Of a DNA stretch of 64,000 nucleotides, positions 47,315 to 58,269 are shown piece after piece. Positions within the stretch are counted from its first letter, which is position 1, and each line of letters starts with the position of its first letter. The notes under the pieces are model-generated. The model made no database searches, was not told where the DNA came from, and saw only the letters and a list, made by a program, of their open reading frames with translations. A program made the position numbers and the translations under genes. Source of the DNA: Myxocyprinus asiaticus (taxonomy: Eukaryota > Chordata > Actinopteri > Cypriniformes > Catostomidae). The DNA is taken from contig NC_059349.1 of NCBI RefSeq assembly GCF_019703515.2, positions 29,447,744 to 29,511,743 on the forward strand, in the 5' to 3' direction.

Positions 47315-47376
47315 TCTGTGAAATAACCATCCCATATCTGTGAAATAACCATTCCATCAGGGGATGGTTATTTCAG
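47315..47376. repeat. Short duplicated motif with 11-bp hairpin
   Basis: CTGTGAAATAACCAT occurs twice in tandem (about 47318 and 47339). The second copy faces ATGGTTATTTC across an 11-base loop, a perfect stem GAAATAACCAT/ATGGTTATTTC. Confidence 0.8.
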
Positions 47377-47829
47377 GCAGAACGATTAGTCTCCTGACCG
47401 GGGAGTGAACCCTCCATAGTACTCTTACATTATAAATGGGGATTGGGTCATTGTTTATTCATAACAGTTCGATTGAGGTGCCAGGGCATCTCTCTCTTTA
47501 TGCACAGGGTGGAAGTTTCTATGAAGTGGCACTATATATATATATATTTGATTTATATATATATATATATATATATTATTAATTTTTTTATGTATTTTTT
47601 TCTCTGCTTATGGATGTGTGTGAGTAAAGATTGTGAGGTCTGCGCTTATGATACTGGCCTGGTTTGACAAGGAATAATCCTACATTTCCACAGGATATAC
47701 AGCGGGTCCATGTGGAAAATCTGTGATTAAAAATTTAATTTAAACCTGGGAATACACAGAATGCTTTAGAATTTGAAAATGTCTAGGTCACTTAGCAATT
47801 AAACAAATGTGTGTTATTCACCATGTTAA

Positions 47830-48120
47830 AGGGGTAGTTCACCTATGAAATATGGTGAATACGGCGCAGGCTGGATGTCAATAACATCATACCCTATTGG
47901 TTCTTGTATGTATTCTGAGCAAATGGTCTGACGTCAAACCTGCACCGTAGTCGCCATATTTGATTTAGGTGCTGCAAACAGGAGAAGATTAATGATTTGA
48001 CTTGAGAGGGAATGACAACTTAAATTTTGATCTTTTCAACACACAAAGTGATCGGATGGCTTCAGAAGACTTGGAATAACGCACAAATTGTATTGACTAC
48101 TTTTACAGTGGTTTAATAGT
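47830..48120. repeat. TTAA-type MITE, partial
   Basis: AGGGGTAGTTCACCTATGAA follows TTAA (47826-47829). Internal text AACTTAAATTTTGATC, GGCTTCAGAAGACTTGGAAT matches the family at 50735. The right terminus was not seen. Confidence 0.5.
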
Positions 48121-48887
48121 GTTTTTCAGTCCTTTTTTTATTTTTATTTTTTTTACAATTTTCAATTTAACTTAACTCAAACTGTTACACTGATAATACA
48201 ATTTGTAAATACAAAAAACAGTATTACATTACAAAAATGTATAATGGAAGCATTTTCACTAGTAGTCTCTTTGAACCCCTTTGAAGTTTTATGTTTCTAG
48301 TTGGTCTAGTTTACGGTGTATCTGTTATGGTTAAATCACTCTTCCTCTTCAAACACAGCTATATACATCACTCACAGCTGGTCTCTCATTTAGATTCAAG
48401 GGAGAGAACTTCAATCAATAGACTGCACAGGCCTGTCATGGTTTGAAATCACATGCTTTTTTATCCACTGAAGTTATACTACTTATTTGGTTTATACACT
48501 GAGGTTACTGAGTGACATGCATTTCCAGGCAGATTTTTCACGCCTGAAAGAACTTGACCTGTTAAAGGCAACAGGAGGAGCAGTCAGTTACGAACAGGAC
48601 TTTGCTTTTACAGCGGAGGGCTAGTGGGACTGCGTGAGTGACAGCCGCAGACGGTCTAAAGGCCATTCAAGGGAACATGCCTGCTCTTCATCTGGTTGCT
48701 AAGCACCAGATATCCACATGCCTCTAGAGGACCGTGTTTCTTGAGTGGATTATGTTGTGCTGGTCCCAATGCTCAAACTCACTAACACACTAAAACCTGC
48801 ATCTTATTCACTAACCACCCACAAACCGGTTTAACCAGGTGCATTCAGTGCTGAAATAGTGCTGCAACGTATTTAAATTTAGTCAAT

Positions 48888-49461
48888 GGGTCTCATTCAT
48901 GCATAAATACGAAGGAATTGTGCATTTATGTGCGCACAAAACGTTCTTACACAAAACTTCCGGCAGATTCACAACAGGTGTTTGCACACATCAATTTGTA
49001 ATCACCTTTGTTCTAATGTTAATTAATCTTGAGTATTCTAAATTAAGGTGTGTGTCCACACTTTTAGTAATTTGCATAAAACATATTCATACGATCTCCA
49101 TATTAGGGCTTTCCTTACAACCTCTCCTGTTCAGCATTTCATCACTTTCTGCAAACTTTAAAGATGCACTCTCAAGTGTCATTTTAAACACATTAAACAC
49201 ATTATATAAATTACATGTGATTGCCTCCATTTTTATGCATATCAGATTGAGCTATAATGCACATCTTTTTTTGTTACACTAAAAAAATAAAACTTATTGA
49301 AGGGTCACTTTGATTTTTGTATATGTGTGGTTTAAGTTGGTTATAAATGTTACCGTAAAATGTGAATAAAATTAAATACGAACTTATCAATGAATCATAA
49401 TTTCTGCATTAAAGCATTTGCACACAGGTTTTATGCAAAGATATGTTAATAAATAAGGCCC
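48888..49461. repeat. Putative MITE with GGG(T/C)CT termini
   Basis: The left end GGGTCTCATTCATGCATAAA and the inverse of the right end GGGCCTTATTTATTAACATA are similar, and both are followed inward by GTGCATTTATGTGCG / GTGTGCAAATGC text. No target duplication is evident. A 127-residue frame inside resembles nothing. Confidence 0.45.
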
Positions 49462-50734
49462 GTTGTCATTCTTTTCAGCTCACAGCAGCTTTCTATGTAA
49501 ATTAGGTTTATAGGTACATTTCTTTATTAACAAAACTCTGCTCTATTTGCCCGGCACAATTAACATTGTGCTATTATTCAGGTGCCTAGTCAGTGGTAGA
49601 GTGACTTCAGTGGTGAAGCAATGCTGTACCGTCCCGGCAGAGTATGCCAAATCGCAGTAGTCTGCTGCATCCTCAACCACCTAGCACTAGCACAGCAAGT
49701 TCTTTAGGTAACTGCGCCATGCAAATTGCGTTCAGCACAGATTTTGTAAGAGCATTTGCAGCGTTGAATGACTTGCATAATAATTTCAGAGAATCAGGCA
49801 TTACAAAAGCGCAGTCAGTTCATGCAAATATACAGGGCTTTCAGATGGAGCAATTCATTCTTTATTAATTCACCCATGAAAAGTTTTAGTGTACATCCAG
49901 AAAGGGAAACTTTAAGAAAAAAGTACCTTGGCTGATTGACTTATTGCCGGTCAATACTGTATACCAGTGTTTTAAAAGCAATCTGCTGGCACTCATGGGG
50001 GAAAAGCTTAAAAAAAAACAAAATAAAACAGAGTAATGGCTGTGGCTGTGATTTAACAGCCATCATCACTCATACAAATGAAAGATTACACTCACAGGAA
50101 AATGCTGGCTATGCATGGAATGCTGCCTGATCTACTCGAACTCAAACTCACTTTAAAGTAATATCAGTATCACTGTGTAGGCAGCACACTGTCACACAAT
50201 AAAGGATGAACTGATGCCATGCTCTAATCACATATAAGAGATGGTTGTATATCAGCAGAATTGGAAGACAACATGGGTTTAACGTATTTTGTGCCACTTA
50301 ATTTGAGTGGCTTCATTCGTCAGTCAATCGATTCATCAGTCAGTGCAACTATGACCTTTAATGGTCATTGGAGTAAGATATAAACAAGAAACAAAGCTGT
50401 ATTGACCTTGCTGTTCTTCTGAAGAAGCTAAAAGCTAATCAAGGCTGGTTTATGCTGATTAAGTGCTGGTCTAGCTGGTGGACAAGCACAGCCAAACTTA
50501 CAGCATTTTGTGAACTTGGTAGACCAGCATGATCTTTTCATTGCACCACTCCACTGCAGCTCAAGAGCAGCTTTCAAATCATACAGTATATGGCACCTAT
50601 GGCCATATTTGGTAAATAACATCAAATGTCATAGGTTCTCAGGTGTCTTGTGACAGAACATCATAACGTCAAACTATAAAGCTATATTTGTTTTGAGAGC
50701 TGCTCTTGAGCTGCAGTGGAGTGGAAGATTATCA

Positions 50735-51018
50735 GTTAATAATAACTTAAATTTTGGTCTGTTCCTCACACAAAACCATCATATGGCTTTATAACACTTG
50801 GAATATGGCACACAAGTCATGGATTTTTATGGTGATTTTTGGGTGTTATTTTGTCCATTTTGGAGCTTGACAGACGTGGTCACTATTAACTGTTGTATGA
50901 AAATACCTGCTTCAGAATTCTCCTTCTGCGTTCCAAAGGAAAAGGGGAGTCATATGGGTTTGGAACAACATGAGGGTGAGTAAATGTTGACAGAATTTTA
51001 ATTTTGGGCGACTATTCC
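50735..51018. repeat. TTAA-type MITE, right half
   Basis: It ends GGTGAGTAAATGTTGACAGA, TTTTGGGCGACTATTCCT directly before TTAA (51019-51022). It shares TTTTGGAGCTTGACAGACGT and AACACTTGGAATATGGCACA text with 8935 and 47830. Confidence 0.6.
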
Positions 51019-52224
51019 TTTAAGCTGTAGCTTGGCTCTGGCATGGCAGCAGACATAAGTTTGGATTGAAAATATACATTTACACACATCCCATTGTGTC
51101 GGCTGCAGACAGGAGGCTAGAATTCAATGTACTTACACAACTGCCCAAAGTCTATGCAGTGATGAATGTCTGCAGTCTAGCCGCCAAGAGGGACCAACTC
51201 ATTCTAAATCAATTGAACCTTGTTATTCAACAATTAGGCCACAACGTTTTGCTGCATGATGATGGAAAGAAGGTACGTGGCACACAGCATCATAAATACC
51301 AACCAGCACTGAATATTGCTGTGTAATAAATTTTTAACAATGACCAACTTTACTACATTTACCATTCACTGCAGGGACATAAGTTAGATGCTCGTAAGGA
51401 GAACTGCAGCTACAAAGACGTTTATGGTGTAATAATTTACAAGTGACAGCAACATGGGGCCAGCCCAGAATCATTGATCAGCAACGATTGTTCGGTTGGA
51501 TACACCACAGGTCCAATGAGATAACAGGGGAATTTAATTATTAAACATAATAGATTCATAATAAACACTCAATTCTTTTGAATTTATTCGCACACCCACA
51601 CCCCAGACTTAATTCGATCAGATGTAATTTGGCTTTCAAGAGCTTGTATTTAAAAATGACTCTATAATATTCCATAATTAAAAGATTACAAATGATAGCA
51701 GTTAGTCATGCTGCTTAATTGAATCTTAAATCCCACAAAAGGCTAAACAGGAGGGTGGGGAATGGATTGAGTGAGTCTCCGGATGTCAGATACGCAGTTT
51801 TCTAAAATAGATTGGTCAGCAATGTCTCTATCAGCAGTCATGGAGTCACAGAGCCATGTTATTCCCTCATGCCAAAGGGAAAATTTCATTAGAGTGTCAC
51901 AAAAGTCTGACACTATGTCAGTGCATTGTTACCATGGTGCTGTTCCTAAAATGAGATCTCTTTTATATTGCAATTGCTTCTCCTAGACTGCAATGACATT
52001 AAGTGGAGAGCAAATGTTCTGTTGATGTTTCCTGCACAGATTTTTCTCCTGAGAACAAGGCCAAGTTATCTCAAATGCAAATCATCTAGAGATCCAGAGG
52101 AGATCTCAACAATGTCTTAAACTATGCTCAGTTTTGCCAAGATATTAAAGTATGCAATCAAAAGTCAGAAATTTCAATATGAACGCAAACATTTATTATA
52201 AAATGTATTCAAATAATCTGAGCT

Positions 52225-52320
52225 ATCAGAATCAGAAAGTGCTTTATTGGCCAACTATGTTCATAAACACAAGGAGCTTTGAGGACTATATTACACGAAT
52301 ATAACAAAAACAAACAAACA
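52225..52320 (-). repeat. L2-like LINE 3'-tail fragment
   Basis: ATCAGAATCAGAAAGTGCTT then TATTGGCCAACTATGTTCA is the inverse of the 3' tail of the LINE ending at 37345 (GGCAATAAAGCTCATTCTG), including the repeated TTCTGA units. Only the extreme 3' end is present. Confidence 0.75.
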
Positions 52321-52568
52321 CTCACTGAGAACTTTATTAGGAACACCTGAACACCTTCTTATTCATGAGATACTCTTGTCAGCCAATTGTGTGGCATCAG
52401 TGCAATGCACTGATATGGGTCAAATATGGGTCAGGAGCTTCAGTTAATGTTCACATCAACCATCAGAATGGGGGAAAAAATTTGACCTCAGTCATTTCAA
52501 CCGTGGCATGATTGTTGGTACCGGGCTGGTTTGAGTATTTCTGTAACTGTTAATATCCTGGGATTTTC
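52321..52568 (+). pseudogene. Tc1/mariner terminal fragment, cut by L1
   Basis: The terminus GAGAACTTTATTAGGAACAC is followed by TTCAGTTAATGTTCACATCA, GGCATGATTGTTGGTACCGG and CTGGGATTTTC. It has the same order as the copies at 57300 and 57290-57000, and stops where the poly-T of the L1-like fragment begins. Confidence 0.8.
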
Positions 52569-53458
52569 TTTTTTTGACATTAACAATTTTTATTGATTCC
52601 AAACTCAAATCAACACAAACAGCACATGAAAACACGTAATCAACTTTCATAAAAATATGCACCCCCCCAACACACATCCCAGTGGTCAGACACCAAATAA
52701 TAACAGACACACATACAAGCAGACAGTCCAATGGAAATACTCACTGACATAAAAAAACAAAAACTAAAAATTTGCCCAACAAAAAATAAAAATAAAAAGG
52801 GTTCCACACATCAGTCAATTGTATACACACCATTTAAACTGTCCCTCTCCACTGTTCCTCCCTAGCAACCCTCTAAGAAGGCCAAATAAGTGCCCCACTT
52901 CTTGTCAAATGCACCCAAGCTGCCCAGCCATCTATGCGATATCTTTTCAAAGGCCGCCACTCTGCCCAATTCGGTGCACCACTTATGAAATGAGGGCACA
53001 CCAGCCGACTTCCATCCCCCAAGGATCACTTTCCTGCCGATCATCACACTGGTAAGGACCCAGTTTTTAATGTGAAGCATCAGTGTTGCTCTAGGTTACT
53101 TACAAACTTTTTTTTCACTATGATCAAGGACTGAGTCCATCAACAGATTAAAGTCTCCTCCCAATATTATATCGTGAGGGGTGCCAGCGGTTTGCAACAT
53201 CCCTTCAAGATCTATAAAAAAGCCCTGATCATCAGCATTAGGTGTGTAAATATTAACCAAAATCAACCTTTGCCCCTGAATTTAAGCTAAAACAATAATG
53301 ACTCTTCCTAATTTATCATTAATCTGTTTGAGAAATTTGAATTGTAGATGTTTGTTTATCAGTATAATGACTCCCCTGCTTTTACTTGAGCCAGCACTGA
53401 AGAAAACATGTCCACCCCATATCTTCCCAAATTTTTCAGCTTCCTACGGGGAAAGATG
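52569..53458 (-). pseudogene. Rearranged L1-like LINE relic (endonuclease joined to C-terminus)
   Basis: On the minus strand, 53455-53105 encodes endonuclease text: EAEKFGKIWGGHVFFSAGSS, RGVIILINKHLQFKFLKQIN, LILVNIYTPNADDQGFFIDL and IILGGDFNLLMDSVLDHSEK with the GDFN motif. Directly after it, 53080-52862 encodes the ORF2 C-terminus: SVMIGRKVILGGWKSAGVPS, MCTELGRVAAFEKISHRW-like text and WGTYLAFLEGC. The whole reverse transcriptase between them is missing, so this copy has a large internal deletion. It ends in a poly-A tail (poly-T at 52569 on the plus strand) inside the Tc1 fragment. Confidence 0.78.
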
Positions 53459-53487
53459 AGTTCCCTATCTGTCACTCACTCAACGTT

Positions 53488-54356
53488 GTGTTCATGGTTG
53501 GGTCTTGTCCTCACTGCAAGAACATGACCATGGCAACGTTGCGGTCGTGGCTTGCATTCGTAAGAAAGCAAGCCACCCCAGCAGCTCCCCGCCTCGGTCC
53601 TTCTACCTACGGGTATGAGGCCGTGCCGGTTAGCACTGGGGGTGATTTGGGGACCTCAATGGGACCACCTTCGCCGGGTATCCCCCCACGGACCTCCCAT
53701 TCCCCAGCACGCTCGCTTGCTCCGGTCGGGCGCTCGGACAAGATCGCCGGCTCGGCTCAGGGCGAGTTCGACATCTCGTTCTTAGTCCTTCGGGAGTGGT
53801 CGCCCAGTCCCAGGCTGATGCAGAAATGACGGACATGCTTTCCTGGGCGGCCGCGAGCGTCGGGCTAGAGTGGAACCCTCCGCTCTCCCCTGAAACCTCG
53901 TGGCTTGATGATTGGTTCCTGGGCTTGGGGCGCCGCCCACGGCCACATCCCACCCCCGTTCCTTTCTTCCCGGAAGTGCATGAGGAGCTGCCAAGATCGT
54001 GGGAGGCACCTTTTACTGCCTGGTCCAGGTCTTTCAGCTCCCCCGCTTTCGCTACCCTCAATGGCAGAGCGGCCAGGGGGTATTCGGTGATCCCCAAGGT
54101 GGATAAGGAGCTTGCAGTGCACTTGTGTCTGCAGAGCGCCGCCACCTGGTGTGGGCACCCGAAACTTCCATCCAGGGCCTGTAGGTTTACGTCATCCCTG
54201 ACGGCTAGAGCCTATGGTGCTGCTGGAAAAGCTGCCTCTGCCCTGCACACCATGGCTCTCCTGCAAGTACACCAAGCCAAGGCGGTAGCAGATGCCACCA
54301 GTCTCATGGCCGGCCGCCAAGAACCCGAGGAGGGCTTCGAAGCGCCCCTGAGATGA
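53488..54356 (+). pseudogene. DIRS gag-like region (two overlapping frames)
   Basis: Frame 1 (53488-53829) begins MFMVGSCPHCKNMTMATLRS with a Cys-x2-Cys pair and a Pro/Ser-rich stretch. Frame 2 (53796-54356) contains LSWAAASVGLEWNPPLSPET, SWLDDWFLGLG, FFPEVHEELPRSW, ARGYSVIPKVDKELAVHLC and AYGAAGKAASALHTMALLQV. This is the putative capsid-like protein of fish DIRS elements as recalled from memory. The shift between frames at about 53800 and the early C-terminal end show decay. Confidence 0.6.
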
Positions 54357-54848
54357 GCGATCCAGGGGCAAGGAGACCCACTTCTCCAGAGCTGGTGAGC
54401 AGACCACTCCATCCCCCGGTGGAGGGCCGGGATGAGAATCTTTTGTTTCGTTTTCATTTAATTTCGCCGCATGTCCAAGAGGCTGTGGTACCCATAATTT
54501 CAACAAAAGAGCAGTTTTAATGTTCCCTGGGTCACATGTTTGGTGCGCACACCCGTCGTCACGACCACCATCCACCGTCCCATCTTTGCAGGTACGGCAC
54601 CCCACCGGCGGTCCCCCCGCCCCTGTGCGCCCAGCTGTGGCACAAACAAGCCCACACGTGATTGGGTCCGGTGGACTATGGGGACAAGACTCCTCCTCCC
54701 CCCACCTCGGCCAATCTTATGGTGGGCGGCAGGAGCCAGGTAAGTGCTTTGATGTCCCTGGACTCAGCACAGCCATGGGGCTTGAATCCCCTCGACATGG
54801 CACCTCGAGCTCCGCCCCGCCGCAAGGCCCCACCCGCTGGTACTTCCA

Positions 54849-55622
54849 ATGATCATTCCCTTGGTCCCCCTCGCCCGGAGTTTGGGCGCGTGGCTTGCAC
54901 TTTCCAACCCATTGCGGTGGCTGACCCGGATCGTCCGACTCGGCTACGCGATTCAGTTCACCAGGTGTCTACCCAGGTTCAGCGGCATCCGCTTCACCTT
55001 GGTGAAGGGCGAGAACGCCGCTAACTTGTGTGCGGAGATTGCTACCCTTCTGTGCAAGGACGCGATAGAGCCTGTCCCTCCAGCCAAGATGAAGAAAGGG
55101 TTCTACAGCCCTTACTTCATCGTACTGAAGAAAGGTGGTGGGTTGCAAGCAATCCTGGACCTGCGAGTACTCAACCGGGCTTTGCACAGACTCCCGTTCA
55201 AAATGCTGACACAAAAGCGCATTCTAGCGAGCGTACGGCATCAACATTGGTTTGCGGCAGTAGACCTGAAGTACGCATACTTTCATGTCTTGGTCTTACC
55301 TCGACACAGACCCTTCCTGCGGTTTGCCTTCGAAGGCCAGGTGTACCAGTACAAGGTCCTCCCCTTCGGCCAACCCCTGTCCCCTCACGTCTTCACGAAG
55401 GGGCCTTTCACAGAGGCTGCCCTTGCCTCGCTAAGGGAAGGCATCCGCATCCTCAACTATCTCGATGACTGGCTAATCCTCTGGCTAATCACTCTCGACA
55501 GTTGCTGTGCGCACACAGGGACCTCGTGTTCCGACACCTCAGCCGACTGGGGCTTCGGGTCAACTGGGAAAAGAGCAAGCTCTCCCTGGTTCAGAGCATC
55601 TCTTTTCTCAGTCTGGAGTTAG
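54849..55622 (+). pseudogene. DIRS reverse transcriptase (257-residue open frame)
   Basis: An open frame with RT motifs: LVPLARSLGAWLALSNPLRW, AIEPVPPAKMKKGFYSPYFI, VLKKGGGLQAILDLRVLNRA, palm-A WFAAVDLKYAYFHVLVLPRH, QYKVLPFGQPLSPHVFTKG and the YxDD box ILNYLDDWLIL. The palm-A block keeps the catalytic Asp but has Tyr at the second conserved Asp (VDLKDAYF in the 21534 copy). After YLDD the frame runs off; the thumb (HRDLVFRHLSRLGLRVNWEK) is in another frame at 55502-55750. No ATG context is meaningful because the upstream frame is broken. Confidence 0.85.
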
Positions 55623-56235
55623 ACTCAGTCTCGATGACAGCGTGCCTCACGAATGAGCATGCACAGTCGGTGGTGAACTGTCTGAAGGCGTTCAGATGGA
55701 GAACAGAGTTTCCACTGAAACTTTTTCAGAGGCTCCTGGGGCATATGGCATCCTCAGCGGCAGCCACACCGCTCGGGTTGATGCATATGAGACCGCTTCA
55801 GCACTGGCTTCAGACTCAAGTCCCGAGATGGGCATGGTGCTGTGGGACACATTGCGTGGCCATCACGCCGAACTGTTGCTGCCTCTTCAGCCCTTGGACC
55901 GACCTTGCATTTCTATGGGCAGGGGTTCCCCTAGAGCAGGTCTCCAGGTGCATCGTGGTTACAACAGACGCTTCCAAGATGGTCTGGGGCACCATATGCA
56001 ATGGGCACACAGCCGCCGGCTCCTGGACTGGCCGCGGCTGTGTTGGCACATCAACTGCCTAGAGTTGTTGGCAGTACTGCTCACCCTGTGGAGGTTTTGG
56101 CCGTTGATCCAGGGCAAGCACGTGTTGGTCTGGATGGACAACACAGCATCGGTAGTGTACATCAACCGCCAAGGCAGTCTACGCTCCCATTGCATGCCAC
56201 AACTCGCCCGCCGTCTCCTCCTCTGGATTCAACTT
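55502..56235 (+). pseudogene. DIRS RT thumb and RNase H-like domain (broken)
   Basis: The thumb FLSLELDSVSMTACLTNEHA and LLGHMASSAAATPLGLMHMR lies in one frame. RNase H-like text IVVTTDASKMVWGTICNGH begins in that frame and continues in the next (HWHINC-like LELLAVLLTLWRF, VLVWMDNTASVVYINRQG). It is cut at 56235 before the final catalytic block. RNase H would remove RNA from the cDNA hybrid; this fragment is inactive. Confidence 0.75.
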
Positions 56236-56756
56236 TTATATGAATTAATAAAAAAAACATTTAATCACAAAGAAAATTACATTCAGTCTGTGGTAACATC
56301 CTGCATGTTCCAGTGGCCTCACAGAACTCCTCAACTCACTTATCCTGCCTGATTCACCTTCACCACACACTCAGTTGACGGCCCTACAGTACATGATAGT
56401 GGGCCACAGCGCAATGAATAATCAATTCAACATTCCTTAAATACAACAAAAGGGTGATTAATGATACGATTTATATAAATATCTTGACGACAGATTATAT
56501 GTATAGAATAAATACACTAGAGCATTATATTTTCCAGTTGAATGCCATGACACACCCCACTGGGCCTGGGTTTAGATGTATTTTAGATATGCAGTAGCCT
56601 ACAATACTGCAGAGTTGGGCAATATTCAGAATTCAATGAACGAGTTTGAATTTTAACTGAACTGGCCACACTCACAATATGTTAAACAGGAATTGGAATT
56701 GGAATCGCAGGAAGAGGAAGTTAGTGAATTTCAATTCAAAGAAATTAATCAGTCAC

Positions 56757-56761
<5 letters not shown>

Positions 56762-56824
<63 letters not shown>
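56762..56824. repeat. (AT)n microsatellite
   Basis: A pure AT dinucleotide run of about 63 bp. Confidence 0.97.
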
Positions 56825-56826
<2 letters not shown>

Positions 56827-56934
56827 AATTACATAATTAATTTGGACTAATTAGGCTTATTTATTCCTTGATATTATTTTTTCCCTCAACTGATTAGACC
56901 AAAAGAATTAACACATAAAAATTATATATACCGA

Positions 56935-57465
56935 TCTGCCACAACATTAAAACCACCTGCCTAATATTGTGTAGATCCCCCTCATGCTGCCAAAACAGCG
57001 CCAACCCGCATCTCAGAATAGCATTCTGAGATGCTATTCTTCTCACCACAATTGTACAGAGCGGTTATCTGAGTTACTGTAGACTTTGTACGTTCAAACC
57101 AGTCTGGCCATTCTCTGTTGACCTGTCTCATCAACAAGGCGTTTCCATACGCAGAACTGCCGCTCACGGGATGTTTTTTGTTTTTGGCACCATTCTGAGT
57201 AAATTCTAGAGACTGTTGTGTGTGAAAATCCCAGGAGATCAGCAGTTACAGAAATAATCAAACCAGTCCGTCTGGCACCAACAATCATCCATGCGATTAT
57301 CTAATCAGTGCATAAAATTATGTAGATATGGGTCAGGAGATTCAGTTAATGTTCGCATCAACCATCAGAATGGGGAAAAATGTGATCTCAGTGATTTGGA
57401 CCGTGGCATGATTGTTGGTGCCAGATGGGCTGGTTTGAGTATTTCTGTTACTATTGATCTCCTGC
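56935..57465. pseudogene. Two Tc1/mariner fragments in inverted orientation
   Basis: Minus-strand 57290-56982 reads MIVGARRTGLIISVTADLLG, FSHTTVSRIYSEWCQKQKTS and MARLVERTK-like text to SEMRVGAVLAA. It is a helix-turn-helix N-terminus fused to the extreme C-terminus, i.e. an internally deleted transposase. From about 57300 the plus strand reads the same start again, DLDRGMIVGARWAGLSISVT, so two copies lie head to head about 10 bp apart. Neither has the DDE core. Confidence 0.8.
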
Positions 57466-57547
57466 AGCCTCGTGCCTGTGGCCAAATCACAGCAGTGCTG
57501 ATGTAGGGCCATATCGCACTCTTGTTCATGTGGTATTGCTTAAATAC

Positions 57548-57564
57548 ACACACACAAACACACG

Positions 57565-57599
<35 letters not shown>

Positions 57600-57620
57600 A
57601 CACACACATATATATATACT
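57548..57620. repeat. (CA)n(TA)n microsatellite
   Basis: A CACACA run with a short ATATAT tail. Confidence 0.95.
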
Positions 57621-57868
57621 GTATATATTCACAGTATGTGTACTGTATCTTAAACTATATGAAAGTAATTTAAATACAAATATCTGTAGTTGCCATTTAT
57701 TATTATTAATAATTACACATAGAGCAGAATATGCATTTCTTTCACAATCGAATTACAATTCTGCATCCTGTTTGCTACCTCAATTCAATTAAACTGGAAT
57801 TAACAATATATTATAAAGTATTTAAAAAAAAAAATTCTATAGTTTCCATTGAAATAATTAATTATTAA

Positions 57869-58269
57869 AGGAGCTGTAAACGATTTTAACCGTTCTAACA
57901 ACGCTGTTGATTTAGCCACACCCTCTTTCCAAAACACAGCACCAATACCATTGACACAAAGCATGTTCCCACGGTTGTCAAACATAACAGTATCGAAATA
58001 GTGCCCTCAACTGTCAAATGTAAATCAGAATATGGCAATAAGCCTCAATAATTCACTGCAACGACAACACTGTGAGAATGTGCAAAATGATTGACAGGCA
58101 GAAATCATCAGAGACCGCAACCCGCGGACACATTTTTGTTTGCTGTTTACAAAGTCTAGAGTTGTCACAGAGACTGTTGAGATATCTCATGACACTTATT
58201 TCAGTGATAACTTTCAGGGAGCAGGAACATTTTTTGCATACTTTCCATGAAAAATCACTTACAGCACCT
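57869..58269. mobile_element. TTAA-flanked 401-bp MITE (Kolobok-like)
   Basis: The left end AGGAGCTGTAAACGATTTT follows TTAA (57865-57868). The inverse of the right end, AGGTGCTGTAAGTGATTTT, precedes TTAA (58270-58273). There are 3 mismatches in 19 bases. The interior is non-coding. An isolated end of the same family, AGGTGCTGTAAGTGATTTT, lies at about 2934-2952. Confidence 0.85.

Larger units (their letters stand above)
53459..56240 (+). mobile_element. DIRS-like retrotransposon, 3'-truncated
   Basis: It starts with the DIRS terminal word TTCCCTATCTGTCACTCACT at 53460, joined directly to the L1 relic. It carries gag (53488-54356), reverse transcriptase (54849-55622) and RNase H (55696-56235) on the plus strand. 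It stops abruptly after CTCCTCTGGATTCAACTTTT, so the tyrosine recombinase and right terminus are missing. Base composition is markedly GC-richer than the flanks. Confidence 0.85.

Noticed and set aside
48899..49282. 127-residue plus-strand frame
   Set aside because: It lies within an inverted-repeat element and resembles no protein.
53630..54158. Minus-strand frames of 97-171 residues
   Set aside because: Antisense to the DIRS gag-like region, favoured by high GC content.
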